A stretch of 64,000 nucleotides of DNA from Colimorpha_A sp045540115 (GTDB lineage: Bacteria; Bacillota; Clostridia; Oscillospirales; CAG-272): the NCBI GenBank assembly GCA_045540115.1, contig JAZQGR010000075.1, positions 1-64,000 of the forward strand, given 5' to 3'. This document shows, in pieces, positions 24,983-33,516 of this stretch. Below the pieces are notes generated by a model. It was given only the letters and a program-made list of their open reading frames with translations. It ran no database searches and had not been told where the DNA came from. Position numbers and translations under genes: made by a program. Position 1 is the stretch's first letter. Each line of letters starts with the position of its first letter.

Positions 24983-25852
24983 TCAGGTCGCGTAGCGGAC
25001 TGCGTTCGGAATTACCGAGATCTCCGCCTCTCTTCTTTCTTCGATCTCGCCGTCAGAACAAAGGGTGTTAATACCCTTGATTATAATCTTCTTACAGATG
25101 CGGTAAATAATATGTTTGTCAAATTTGGCACGTGGCTTACGCGTCTCAGGGTCGAGGTGAGTGCCTTTTTTGTATGAGCCGATAAGGTTGAGCAGCGTAC
25201 CTCTATTTACCTTTTTTACGGCGATGAAATCGATAAGTCCGTCGTTATATGACGCAAGCGGGGCAGAGTAGAAGCCGCCGCCGTAGTAACGGCAGTTTGC
25301 GGCAAGAGCAAGGGTGAAATCCTCGTCATAATTTTCAATGCTTCCGTCCTCGTTTTCAAGCTCGATCTGCCATCTTTCGCCGATCTTGTGGAAGAAGGTA
25401 TCGGCAACGCCGACAAGATATGCCGCGCTTCCGGGGAACGCCTTTTTATACTTTGCGGTCTTGATAACGACCTTGCTGTCAAAGCCGAAATTTATGATAT
25501 TGACTGCATATTTGTCGCCGTATTTAAGAACGTCAACGTTATACACGCGATCCTTTTCGGGGAAGGTCTTGACGAAATCGTTACCCGTTCCCGCAGGAAC
25601 AACGGAAAACAGTGCCTTATCTCCGGCACCTGCGCGAACGATACCCGAAACGACCTCGTTTATCGTTCCGTCACCGCCGTAAACGACAAAATGCGTTTCG
25701 GGGCGGCTTTGACAGGTTTCGTAAACGAATCTTTCCGCGTCGCCAATACAGGTAGTCACGTAGCTTTCTTCACCGTTTGCGGCTCCTTTTGTTAGAAGTT
25801 CCGGCGAGTGCTTGACTCCCGAAGCGGGATTAAAAATGTGCAGTCTTTTCAA
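24983..25852 (-). CDS. Diacylglycerol kinase family lipid kinase (DagK/YegS)
   Basis: This soluble lipid kinase of 289 residues matches the DAGK catalytic family: FNPASG at the N-terminus, the nucleotide motif VVYGGDGTINEVVSG near residue 55 and PAGTGNDF near 85. In Gram-positive bacteria DgkB recycles diacylglycerol to phosphatidic acid. I place the start at TTG 25852, 9 bp after GAGG. A frame from ATG 25891 would begin at the predicted transcription start and leave no leader. It precedes glpK by 4 bp. Confidence 0.9.
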   Translation of the reverse strand: MKRLHIFNPASGVKHSPELLTKGAANGEESYVTTCIGDAERFVYETCQSRPETHFVVYGGDGTINEVVSGIVRAGAGDKALFSVVPAGTGNDFVKTFPEKDRVYNVDVLKYGDKYAVNIINFGFDSKVVIKTAKYKKAFPGSAAYLVGVADTFFHKIGERWQIELENEDGSIENYDEDFTLALAANCRYYGGGFYSAPLASYNDGLIDFIAVKKVNRGTLLNLIGSYKKGTHLDPETRKPRAKFDKHIIYRICKKIIIKGINTLCSDGEIEERREAEISVIPNAVRYAT

Positions 25853-25896
25853 AATCTTTGACCTCGTTTGATTAGAATATGGGGCATGCAACTTTC

Positions 25897-25925
25897 ATTA
25901 TACTATTCCTTTGCATATTTTTCAA
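25897..25925 (-). promoter_or_regulatory. Promoter of dagK-glpK
   Basis: The minus strand reads TTGAAA, 17 bp, TATAAT. Its -35 abuts the inverted repeat at 25928-25964. Confidence 0.8.
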
Positions 25926-25927
25926 TG

Positions 25928-25964
25928 CTTTTTTGTCGAAAATCATATTTTTTCGACAAAAAAG
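25928..25964. repeat. 15-bp perfect inverted repeat between dagK and guaB
   Basis: CTTTTTTGTCGAAAA at 25928-25942 is exactly complementary to TTTTCGACAAAAAAG at 25950-25964, with a 7-nt spacer. It sits between two outward-facing promoters, so neither transcript contains it. That favours a DNA-level operator over a terminator. A related sequence, CTTTTTCGGACAAAAAG, lies in the guaB leader at 26033-26049. Confidence 0.85.
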
Positions 25965-25985
25965 TATTTGTTTGAAAATGTCTTA

Positions 25986-26014
25986 TTGACAGAATCGTAG
26001 TTATGTATTATAAT
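25986..26014 (+). promoter_or_regulatory. Perfect-consensus promoter of guaB
   Basis: TTGACA, 17 bp, TATAAT, followed by a leader of about 45 nt that carries the CTTTTTCGGACAAAAAG element and an AAAGGA ribosome binding site. Confidence 0.9.
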
Positions 26015-26066
26015 TATGAGTTAATAAGAGTACTTTTTCGGACAAAAAGAAAGGAAAAATAACGCT

Positions 26067-27536
26067 ATGGTAAATACCGATTTCAATTTGAAATTCCGCC
26101 CTGAAGGATTGACCTTCGATGACGTTCTGCTCATTCCCGCAAAGAGCGACGTTCTCCCTAAGGATATCGATCTTTCAACACAGCTTACGCAGAAGATCAG
26201 GCTTAATATCCCGCTTCTTTCCGCAGCAATGGATACCGTTACCGAGGCAGATCTTGCAATCGCAATGGCGCGCGAAGGTGGCGCAGGCGTAATTCACAAG
26301 AATATGTCTGTTGAGGATCAGGCAGACCACGTTCTTCGCGTCAAGAGAAGTGAGAACGGCGTAATCTCGAATCCTTTCTTCCTCTCTCCCGATAACTATG
26401 TTTTCGAGGCAGAGGCGCTCATGTCCAAGTACAAGATATCGGGAGTTCCCGTTTGCGTTAACGGAAAGCTTGTCGGCATTATAACGAATCGCGATATGCG
26501 ATTCCTCACCGACTATTCGATGAAGATAGACGAGGTAATGACAAAGGAAAACCTCATTACTGCCCCCGTAGGAACTACTCTTTCTGATGCACAGAAGATA
26601 CTCAGTAAGAGTAAGGTCGAAAAGCTTCCCCTCGTTGATAAGGATAACCGCCTCTGCGGACTTATCACGATTAAGGATATTCAGAAGGCAACTCGTTACC
26701 CGAACTCCGCAAAGGATGATAAGGGACGCCTTATCTGTGGTGCGGCTATCGGCGTTACCGCAAACACCGTTGAGCGCGCAGGCGCGCTTCTTGAGGCAGG
26801 CGCCGACTTCCTCAGCCTTGACTCCGCACACGGTCATTCAAGAAACATAATAAAGGCAGTTAAAGATATCAAGGCTGCATACCCCGACTGCCAGCTTATC
26901 GCAGGTAATATCGCAACCGCTGAAGCGGCTGAGGATCTTATCAAGGCAGGCGCTGACGCCCTCAAGGTCGGTATCGGCCCCGGCTCGATCTGTACGACGA
27001 GAATCGTCGCAGGTATTGGCGTGCCGCAGATAACTGCAGTTTACGACGTCGCTTGCGTTGCAACCAAGTACGGCATCCCCGTAATTGCCGACGGCGGTAT
27101 CAAGTACTCGGGTGACCTTCCCAAGGCTATCGCCGCAGGTGCCGATGCGATCATGATCGGATCCCTCCTCGCAGGCTGTGAGGAATCCCCCGGAGAGACT
27201 GAGATATATCAGGGCAGACAGTTCAAGGTATACCGCGGAATGGGCTCTATCGCCGCTATGGAAAACGGCTCGAAGGACAGATACTTTCAGGAGGGCAACA
27301 GAAAGCTCGTTCCGGAGGGAGTCGAAGGACGCGTTCCCTTCAAAGGACCGCTTGCAGATACCGTATTCCAGCTTATGGGCGGTCTCCGCGCAGGTATGGG
27401 CTACTGCGGAACTCCTACGGTTAAGGACCTTCAGGAAAACGGACGCTTCGTCCGCATAACGGGCGCAGGACTCAAGGAGTCTCATCCTCACGATATCAGC
27501 ATCACGAAGGAAGCGCCGAACTATTCTACTCACTGA
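26067..27536 (+). CDS. guaB: IMP dehydrogenase
   Basis: GuaB oxidises IMP to XMP with NAD, the committed step of GMP synthesis. The 489-residue TIM barrel starts LTFDDVLLIPAKS and carries two CBS domains (about 95-205). GPGSICTTR (about residue 310) holds the catalytic cysteine, and the flap (KLVPEGVEG) is intact. The start follows AAAGGA at normal spacing. It is monocistronic, with a perfect promoter and strong terminator. Expression may be set by the inverted repeat upstream; this is an inference. Confidence 0.98.
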   Translation: MVNTDFNLKFRPEGLTFDDVLLIPAKSDVLPKDIDLSTQLTQKIRLNIPLLSAAMDTVTEADLAIAMAREGGAGVIHKNMSVEDQADHVLRVKRSENGVISNPFFLSPDNYVFEAEALMSKYKISGVPVCVNGKLVGIITNRDMRFLTDYSMKIDEVMTKENLITAPVGTTLSDAQKILSKSKVEKLPLVDKDNRLCGLITIKDIQKATRYPNSAKDDKGRLICGAAIGVTANTVERAGALLEAGADFLSLDSAHGHSRNIIKAVKDIKAAYPDCQLIAGNIATAEAAEDLIKAGADALKVGIGPGSICTTRIVAGIGVPQITAVYDVACVATKYGIPVIADGGIKYSGDLPKAIAAGADAIMIGSLLAGCEESPGETEIYQGRQFKVYRGMGSIAAMENGSKDRYFQEGNRKLVPEGVEGRVPFKGPLADTVFQLMGGLRAGMGYCGTPTVKDLQENGRFVRITGAGLKESHPHDISITKEAPNYSTH

Positions 27537-27546
27537 GAGAAACAAC

Positions 27547-27579
27547 AAAAAAACCGTTCCGATTTCGGAACGGTTTTTT
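27547..27579. terminator. Terminator after guaB (bidirectional)
   Basis: AAAAACCGTTCCG, loop ATTT, CGGAACGGTTTTTT. A run of A on the left arm also makes it work for the converging gene. Confidence 0.92.
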
Positions 27580-27586
27580 GTTCTGT

Positions 27587-28864
27587 TTATTCTGCGGGAT
27601 ATGTTACGGTATGCGATCTCATAAGGTAATTTCCGTCTACGAGCTCGACGATGATCTTGCCCTTGATCTCGGTATCGATTCGCTCGATGACCTCGTAGTC
27701 CTCTTCGCTCCAGATCTGCTCAACGTAGTGATAGTTGACCTCGAACTCGCCCTTTGAAATCTCGGTGTAGTTATCGTACTTGAAGGTGTACTGTTCCTCG
27801 GCACCGCCCCAGCCGCCGATCATATATTCAAGGATCTCCTTGTTATCGGCGTCGTAGGAATAGTCGAAGGTCGGACCTTCGCTTGCATTAGCCTGAGCGT
27901 TAATTTCGGAATAATCGTAGGTTTGACCGAAAAGGGAAGTGGAAAGCTTATCAAGATCGGAGACCTTGTAAACGAGGACGGGAACGTCCTCCATCCATTC
28001 GTCATACTCCTCGAAGTAGATTCTGTCTGTGTATTCCTTGTAATGCTTGACCTCGCCGAGATTGAAAACGTCCCAGCCATTGAGGTCGTTCGCGGAAGAG
28101 AACTGACCCAAAACAGCGAAGCACATGGCGGAGTATTTGGTGAAGATCGCAGTCTTGCTGGGCTTGAGAGCGGTTAGGCTGTCGTTCTTTACGTCGATAG
28201 CAACGCCTTCCCATTCAGCATCGGTTCCGAGGTACTTAACCGACTTGAGGTTCTTACAATCAAAGAATGCGTATCTTTCAATGGACGTAACGCTCTTCGG
28301 GATCGTTATCGAGGTGATAAAGGAAGATTCCATAAAGGCAAACTCGCCGATTGCCGTGACCTTGTAGCCGTCGATATATTCGTCGATTACAATATCACTC
28401 GACTTGTAGGTTCCGCTTGAGGTGATCTTGCAGGTCTTGCCGTCGGCATTTACCTCATATCTCAAAGCGCCCTTTGCGGGTATCTCTTCCTCCTTGAGAG
28501 TTTCACCGCAGGTCGCACAAACCTGATGACGCTTACCTTTTTCGGTGCTTGTCGGCTCCTTGTCGACTATCCATTCGCCATCTGTGTGAGTATGAGGCTC
28601 GGTCGTGTCGGGAACAGTTGTCGAATCGGGCTTTGTAGTTGAATCGGGCTCGGTGGTCGTATCGGGCGTTGTAGTCGTGCCGGGTGTCGTTGTGGTATTT
28701 GGATCCGTCGTGGTATCGGGATCTGTCGTCGTACCGTCGGTAGTTGTCGACTCTGTCGTCGTTTTTCCGCCGGACGGTACTTCTTTTTCATCGCACGAGG
28801 TCAGGCTTATCGAGAAAGTAAAGATAAGAATGAACGCAAGCGCGAGAGTCAGCAGGTTTTTCAT
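27587..28864 (-). CDS. Thr-rich lipoprotein with BspA-type leucine-rich repeat segment
   Basis: This 425-residue surface lipoprotein has a signal peptide ending in the lipobox LTSC (Cys24). Next comes a low-complexity TTTxPD-type linker (about 33-90) and a small CxxC segment (HQVCATCGETLKEEEIPAKG). A short BspA-type LRR_5 block (IGEFAFMESSFITSITIPKS, then VTSIERYAFFDCKNLKSVKY) and an uncharacterised C-terminal domain of about 190 residues follow. The same plan, linker plus CxxC block plus LRR_5, recurs in the lipoprotein at 48229. Function is unknown, perhaps binding of host or substrate polymers. It diverges from the surface protein at 29081. Confidence 0.82.
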   Translation of the reverse strand: MKNLLTLALAFILIFTFSISLTSCDEKEVPSGGKTTTESTTTDGTTTDPDTTTDPNTTTTPGTTTTPDTTTEPDSTTKPDSTTVPDTTEPHTHTDGEWIVDKEPTSTEKGKRHQVCATCGETLKEEEIPAKGALRYEVNADGKTCKITSSGTYKSSDIVIDEYIDGYKVTAIGEFAFMESSFITSITIPKSVTSIERYAFFDCKNLKSVKYLGTDAEWEGVAIDVKNDSLTALKPSKTAIFTKYSAMCFAVLGQFSSANDLNGWDVFNLGEVKHYKEYTDRIYFEEYDEWMEDVPVLVYKVSDLDKLSTSLFGQTYDYSEINAQANASEGPTFDYSYDADNKEILEYMIGGWGGAEEQYTFKYDNYTEISKGEFEVNYHYVEQIWSEEDYEVIERIDTEIKGKIIVELVDGNYLMRSHTVTYPAE

Positions 28865-28895
28865 CTGTTAGCCTCTTTTCAAAGTCGTTTATGAC

Positions 28896-28924
28896 ATTTT
28901 AACACCGTAAAATGTATTTGTCAA
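28896..28924 (-). promoter_or_regulatory. Promoter of the Thr-rich lipoprotein
   Basis: The minus strand reads TTGACA, 17 bp, TAAAAT, with a short leader of about 25 nt. Confidence 0.75.
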
Positions 28925-29011
28925 CAGAAATAGCGTTTATTTTGTACTTGTTACACAAAAATGAACAAATTATTTCTATGCTATGCACAATGAACAAAAA
29001 AACGAAAAATA

Positions 29012-29041
29012 TTGACAAGCGAGTGCCAAATATACTATAAT
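29012..29041 (+). promoter_or_regulatory. Promoter of the repeat surface protein
   Basis: TTGACA, 18 bp, TATAAT, about 40 bp before the ATG at 29081. Confidence 0.8.
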
Positions 29042-29080
29042 ATATGTTAGAATAAAAAACAAACTAATTTGGAGGTTAGT

Positions 29081-31603
29081 ATGAAAATATTCAAGAAAAT
29101 GCTCTCGCTTGCTATGGTAGCATCGATGGTACTCGCAATGCTTACGGTTGCAGTATCAGCGGCAGCTCCTGCAGCGGGAACAAAGTATTCGGTTGACCTT
29201 TCTCTCGATAAGAGTGAGTCCGAACGCTTCGCATTCAAGGCTATCCGCAAGGCGGACGGTCAGGTGTTCAAAACCAAGACAACCAAGGAAGCTTCCTGGC
29301 ACGTTGATTACCCCGCTCTTTGGGTAGATGACGGCGAGGAAGACAAGGCGAATACCGGATACACCGTCTACGTTGGTGAGAACAAGAACTATCAGTACGA
29401 CCTTATGGGCGGTAAGCTCTTCAATGCAGTTCTCGCATTCAAGGCTCCTGCTGACGGCTACTATGACGTTTATTTCAAGGGAAATAAATATCAGCTTGCA
29501 TCCGAAGGCGCTTATATCGACATCGCTCTTGCAAAGGGCGGTATGACCGAGCTCTATGCAACCAGAAATGAAGTTTGCAGTAACGAAGGCGCTGTTACCG
29601 TTGAGCTCAGCACAAAGGGTATCGAGCTTAAGGCAGGCGAAGAGGTTTGGGTTGTTGTTTCTCTCAGCGCGATCAATACCAGAAACGGCGCTTGCAACTT
29701 CGGCGTTGCTGCTTTCGACGTAACTTATGTCGGCGCAGAGGATCCCGGAACCTACGTTCCTCAGGAAGGTCTGACCTATAAGCTCGACCTTAATATGGGC
29801 AAGGCAACCTCTTCCCGTTACTACGTTTCTGCTATCAGAAAGTCCGATAAGCAGGTCGTTAAGGTAGATCAGGTCGCAAAGCCTACTTGGTCTTCCGATT
29901 ATCCCGGATTCTGGGTTGAAGGCGAGTCTTCCGGTGGAAACTACGTTATTTATAAGTCCGAGGGCGCTGCCGGTCCTAATGCTATATTCGACCAGACATC
30001 AGGCGGCGACTATATGTCGGTTCTTGCATTCAAGGTTCCCGCAGACGGCTTCTACAACATTAATTACACCGCTAAGAAATATCAGGACAAAGCAGAATCC
30101 GTTATGGATATCGCTATTGTCGTCAAGGGTCAGAACGAGCCTCTTGCTTCCAAGACCGCAATGGCAGGTGTTAATGAAGTCGCGTTTAACGTTAAGGACG
30201 TTGAGCTTAAGGCTGGCGACGAGATATGGGTAGTATATACCTCTAACGAAGCAAACCAGATCCCCGGTAACTCCAATCTTGCTGTTTACAGCTACGACGT
30301 AACCTACGTCGGAACAGAGTCCTCGGCTCCTATCGTTCCGAAGCCCGGTGACGTATTTAAGCTTAACCTCAGTATGAAGAGGGCTACCTCGAAGCTCTTC
30401 TATATTTCCGCACGCTCCAAGGCAACCGATACCGTTGCAACCGTTGAGCAGACTGCAAGAGCATCCTGGTCCGAGGATTATCCTGCATTCTGGATTCAGG
30501 GCAAGAGCGGCAACGGTAACTACGTAGTATACACGACCGAAAAGGGCGACGTTCCGTATTTCGATATGGTATGCGGCGGCGAATATAAGTCTGTTCTCGT
30601 ATTCAAGGCACCCGCAGACGGTATTTATAACGTTTATTTCAAGGCTAAAAAGTATCAGGACGTTGCTGATTCTATTACAGATATTACTCTTGTAAGAGCA
30701 AGCTCCTCCAAGGCACTTGCTTCCAAAACCGCAATGTCGGCAGTAAATGACGTTGAGTTCGACGTTAAGAACGTATTCCTCTCTGCAGGCGAAGAGCTTT
30801 CGGTAATTTATACTCAGAACGAGGCTAACATCGAGCCCGGTAACTCTAACCTCGGTATTAACAATTTCGACGTGACCTACGTTGGCGAAGGTGTACGTAA
30901 GATTGAGATAGGCGACAGGTTCGCATTCGACCTCGGTGTTGAGAAGAAGGCAAACGACTACTTCAAGTTCGCAGGAATCCTCCCCGACGGTACCGTTGAT
31001 CCCCTTCAGGATGAAATAGGTATCGCTTGGGGCGACTGGAAGGGATGGAAGCTCGTTGGCGGCACCGGCAAGTCGCTATTCTGTGAATCTCAGGCTAACC
31101 GCGCGAATACAGTAGGAACACACGGTCTCGAGCTCGGTTCCGCTATTATGGATATGACGCCTCGTCCTGACGGCGAGTCTGCTGCTATCATCTTCACCGC
31201 TCCCACGAACGGTACATATAAGTTCTCGGGACTCTTCACTAAGCTCAAGATGTGGCCTAAGGATGAAGAAACCGGTAACGTATACAAGGTCGAAGCAATC
31301 GTAAACGGTGAGGTTGTTGCAACCTATACCTTCGCAAAGCTTACTCCCGAAGCTAAGCACGAGGATGCTCTCCTTAACGGACACGTTGTTCTTAAGGAAG
31401 GCGAAACCATTATGTTTGTTGCTTCCCACGTTTCGGGCGGAACAACCGACGCTGAGATCGCTATCCGTAATATCGATATCACGATCACATCCTTCGGTTC
31501 TACCATTCCTAACCCCGGTACTTCCGACAACCTTTCCGCTGCAGTAGTACTCCTCGTACTCGCAACTCTCGGAATCGCTGTTGTTTCCAAGAAGAGAAGA
31601 TAA
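29081..31603 (+). CDS. Secreted surface protein with four repeat modules and C-terminal sorting-like signal
   Basis: This 840-residue exported protein begins with a signal peptide (about 1-30, ending VAVSAAAP). It is built of four modules of roughly 185-200 residues, each opening with a hydrophobic D/N-L strand and ending near FDVTYVG. Modules 1-3 share WxxDYPxxWV, a later FKAPADGxYxVYFK segment and a LKAGEE/D-type turn, so they are clear internal duplicates. Module 4 is more divergent. The C-terminus, NPGTSDN, a hydrophobic helix and KKRR, looks like a cell-wall sorting signal in which NPGTSD replaces LPXTG. The start is ATG 29081 after GGAGG; an upstream in-frame TTG lies inside that site. 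No homologue is recognised. Confidence 0.85.
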   Translation: MKIFKKMLSLAMVASMVLAMLTVAVSAAAPAAGTKYSVDLSLDKSESERFAFKAIRKADGQVFKTKTTKEASWHVDYPALWVDDGEEDKANTGYTVYVGENKNYQYDLMGGKLFNAVLAFKAPADGYYDVYFKGNKYQLASEGAYIDIALAKGGMTELYATRNEVCSNEGAVTVELSTKGIELKAGEEVWVVVSLSAINTRNGACNFGVAAFDVTYVGAEDPGTYVPQEGLTYKLDLNMGKATSSRYYVSAIRKSDKQVVKVDQVAKPTWSSDYPGFWVEGESSGGNYVIYKSEGAAGPNAIFDQTSGGDYMSVLAFKVPADGFYNINYTAKKYQDKAESVMDIAIVVKGQNEPLASKTAMAGVNEVAFNVKDVELKAGDEIWVVYTSNEANQIPGNSNLAVYSYDVTYVGTESSAPIVPKPGDVFKLNLSMKRATSKLFYISARSKATDTVATVEQTARASWSEDYPAFWIQGKSGNGNYVVYTTEKGDVPYFDMVCGGEYKSVLVFKAPADGIYNVYFKAKKYQDVADSITDITLVRASSSKALASKTAMSAVNDVEFDVKNVFLSAGEELSVIYTQNEANIEPGNSNLGINNFDVTYVGEGVRKIEIGDRFAFDLGVEKKANDYFKFAGILPDGTVDPLQDEIGIAWGDWKGWKLVGGTGKSLFCESQANRANTVGTHGLELGSAIMDMTPRPDGESAAIIFTAPTNGTYKFSGLFTKLKMWPKDEETGNVYKVEAIVNGEVVATYTFAKLTPEAKHEDALLNGHVVLKEGETIMFVASHVSGGTTDAEIAIRNIDITITSFGSTIPNPGTSDNLSAAVVLLVLATLGIAVVSKKRR

Positions 31604-31612
31604 TTTAATAGC

Positions 31613-31643
31613 AAAAAGCACCTGCTTCGGCAGGTGCTTTTTT
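31613..31643 (+). terminator. Terminator of the repeat surface protein
   Basis: AAAAAGCACCTGC, loop TTCG, GCAGGTGCTTTTTT. Confidence 0.93.
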
Positions 31644-31688
31644 AGGTAATAGGTAAGAAATAATAGGGAAGAACATGTACGGTCTTGT

Positions 31689-31754
31689 CTTCCCCCTGCG
31701 GGGGAAGTTATGAGGCGGAGCCTCAGATGAGGTGTTACAAAGCGATGTAACACC
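31689..31754 (+). repeat. Hairpin repeat element, copy D
   Basis: Three consecutive hairpins: CTTCCCCC/GGGGGAAG, TGAGGC/GCCTCA, then GATGAGGTG leading into GGTGTTACA/TGTAACACC. The same plan (G/C hairpin, second hairpin, GGATGAGGTGT) recurs at 47771-48009. It lies intergenically after a terminator, like REP-type elements. Confidence 0.75.
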
Positions 31755-31787
31755 GTTCTTACTCGGGCTGCAATGCTGTCACTTCAC

Positions 31788-31818
31788 GAAAAATCCCTCC
31801 GAACAGCGGAGGGATTTT
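31788..31818 (-). terminator. Terminator of the yqeG-pepF operon
   Basis: AAAATCCCTCCG pairs with CGGAGGGATTTT around AACAG. On the minus strand the stem is followed by TTTTTC, ending the pepF transcript. Confidence 0.88.
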
Positions 31819-31824
31819 GTTATA

Positions 31825-33516
31825 TCAGTTAAACGAATTGATAATAGCGAGAGTCTTTTCCGCCATCTTATCAAGAGCGCCGTCCTCAAAGGGATTAGAG
31901 AGACCTGCATCGGAGATAAGCTGGGGGAAGGACTTTTCTCCGCCTGCCTGACAAAAATCAACGTAAGCGGCAAGCGCCTTGTCATAATTCTCGCGCGAAG
32001 CACAGAGGAAGCCGATTGCGACAGTCTGTGCAAGGCAGTAGTCGATGTAATAGAAGGGCGATTCGTAGATGTGCATCTGATACTGCCAACGTGTACCGAG
32101 GGAGAGATAGGGAAGATTATCGTAGTCCATGTACGGGCGATACTTCTTCTCAAGATTCAGCCAAACGTTCTTGCGATCAGCGGGCGTGAGGTCAGGATTT
32201 TCATATATCTCATGCTGGAACTCATCGACCATAACACCGTAAGGAATGAAGTCGAGAGCCGAGATAAGATGCTTTCTGCGGTAACGGTCTCCGTCATCGC
32301 CGAAGAACGCGTTCATCGACGGCCAAGAGAAAAACTCCATACTCATCGAATGACATTCTGCGGTTTCAGATCCGCCGATACCGAGCTCGCAGTCGGGCTT
32401 ATCGAGCGCCTTCTTCATTGCAAATGCGTGACCGAATTCGTGGGTAAGAACGTCGACGTCGCCCGTTGTTCCGTTGAAGTTTGCGAGAATAAATGGCTGC
32501 TTGTAATCTTCAAATACCGTGCAGTATCCGCCACCCCACTTGCCGTCGCGCGATTCAACGTCAAACGCCTCAGCCTCCTGCATCGACTTCATAAAGGCGC
32601 CGATCTCGGGGCTCATAGCGTCGTACATCTTCTGAGCTTCGACGAACATTCCGTCCTTGTCGAGGATAGGAACTATTGAGCTTCCGGTGCCGTAAATATC
32701 GTTATCGTAGAAGGTGATCGAATCGTAGCCAAGCTCGTTTTTAACCTGCTCCTTGATCTTTCCGACAACAGGAACAAGCGATTTTCTCACGTTCTCTCTG
32801 AAGGAGGCGACCATTTCCGCATCGTAATCGAGTCGTCCCATACGGTAGTAACCAAGCTCGGTGAAGGTCTTGTATCCGAGCTTCTTTGCAATACGGGTGC
32901 GGATCTTTACAAGACGGTCGTATATTTCGTCGAGCTTGTCTGCGTTCCTCTCGAGTCCTTCTCCGATTGCGGTAGCGGCAGCCTTTCTTACCGAACGGTC
33001 GGCATCCTCAAGCTTTCCGCGGAGAACGGAAAGGGGCATTTCCTCGCCGTTATAGACGAATACCATTGTCGACATAAGCTGAGAATATTCGGTGACTACG
33101 GTATTTTCCTCCTGAAGATCGGTTATGATCTCGGGAGAGAATGTCTTTCTTGCGATCTCCCACATCTTAAAAAGACGTTCGCCGAGACGCTTTTCGAGGT
33201 CTGCGCGATAGGGGCTGTCGAGCATCAGAGCGGCATAGTTTGTTCCTATCTCGCTGAAAAGGGGACCTACGTTGTCGTAATAGTCCATTTCGCCCTTGTA
33301 GAACTCGTCCTTTGTGTTAAGGGTGTAACGGCAATAAGCGAGTGAATACTGCGTTTCATACTTGCGCATTTCGGCTCTGAAAGCCTTTCTTGCACGCATA
33401 ACACAGTTTGCGCACATTGCCTCCTTCATTGCATTTTCAAACTTTTCATAAGCCGCTTTTCCTTCCTCGATGGTATATCTCTTGTAGGGAAGGTCGGCTA
33501 CCTTAATTACTGCCAT
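31825..33516 (-). CDS. M3 family oligoendopeptidase (PepF-like)
   Basis: This cytoplasmic zinc metallopeptidase of 563 residues degrades short peptides. The thimet-family active site is clear: THEFGHAF (HExxH variant with E and two zinc histidines) near residue 355, with a downstream ETAEC-type glutamate (GGSETAECHSMSMEF). The start is the ATG at 33516 (MAVIKVADL), 7 bp after AAGGAG. The in-frame ATG two codons earlier is too close to the site. It is the last of four overlapping genes and begins 14 bp inside the acyltransferase gene. Confidence 0.95.
   Translation of the reverse strand: MAVIKVADLPYKRYTIEEGKAAYEKFENAMKEAMCANCVMRARKAFRAEMRKYETQYSLAYCRYTLNTKDEFYKGEMDYYDNVGPLFSEIGTNYAALMLDSPYRADLEKRLGERLFKMWEIARKTFSPEIITDLQEENTVVTEYSQLMSTMVFVYNGEEMPLSVLRGKLEDADRSVRKAAATAIGEGLERNADKLDEIYDRLVKIRTRIAKKLGYKTFTELGYYRMGRLDYDAEMVASFRENVRKSLVPVVGKIKEQVKNELGYDSITFYDNDIYGTGSSIVPILDKDGMFVEAQKMYDAMSPEIGAFMKSMQEAEAFDVESRDGKWGGGYCTVFEDYKQPFILANFNGTTGDVDVLTHEFGHAFAMKKALDKPDCELGIGGSETAECHSMSMEFFSWPSMNAFFGDDGDRYRRKHLISALDFIPYGVMVDEFQHEIYENPDLTPADRKNVWLNLEKKYRPYMDYDNLPYLSLGTRWQYQMHIYESPFYYIDYCLAQTVAIGFLCASRENYDKALAAYVDFCQAGGEKSFPQLISDAGLSNPFEDGALDKMAEKTLAIINSFN

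Noticed and set aside
28565..28760. Tandem DNA repeat with antisense Val/Ser-rich frame
   Set aside because: It is the coding sequence of the Thr/Pro/Asp linker of the lipoprotein; the antisense frame is an artefact of its codon bias.
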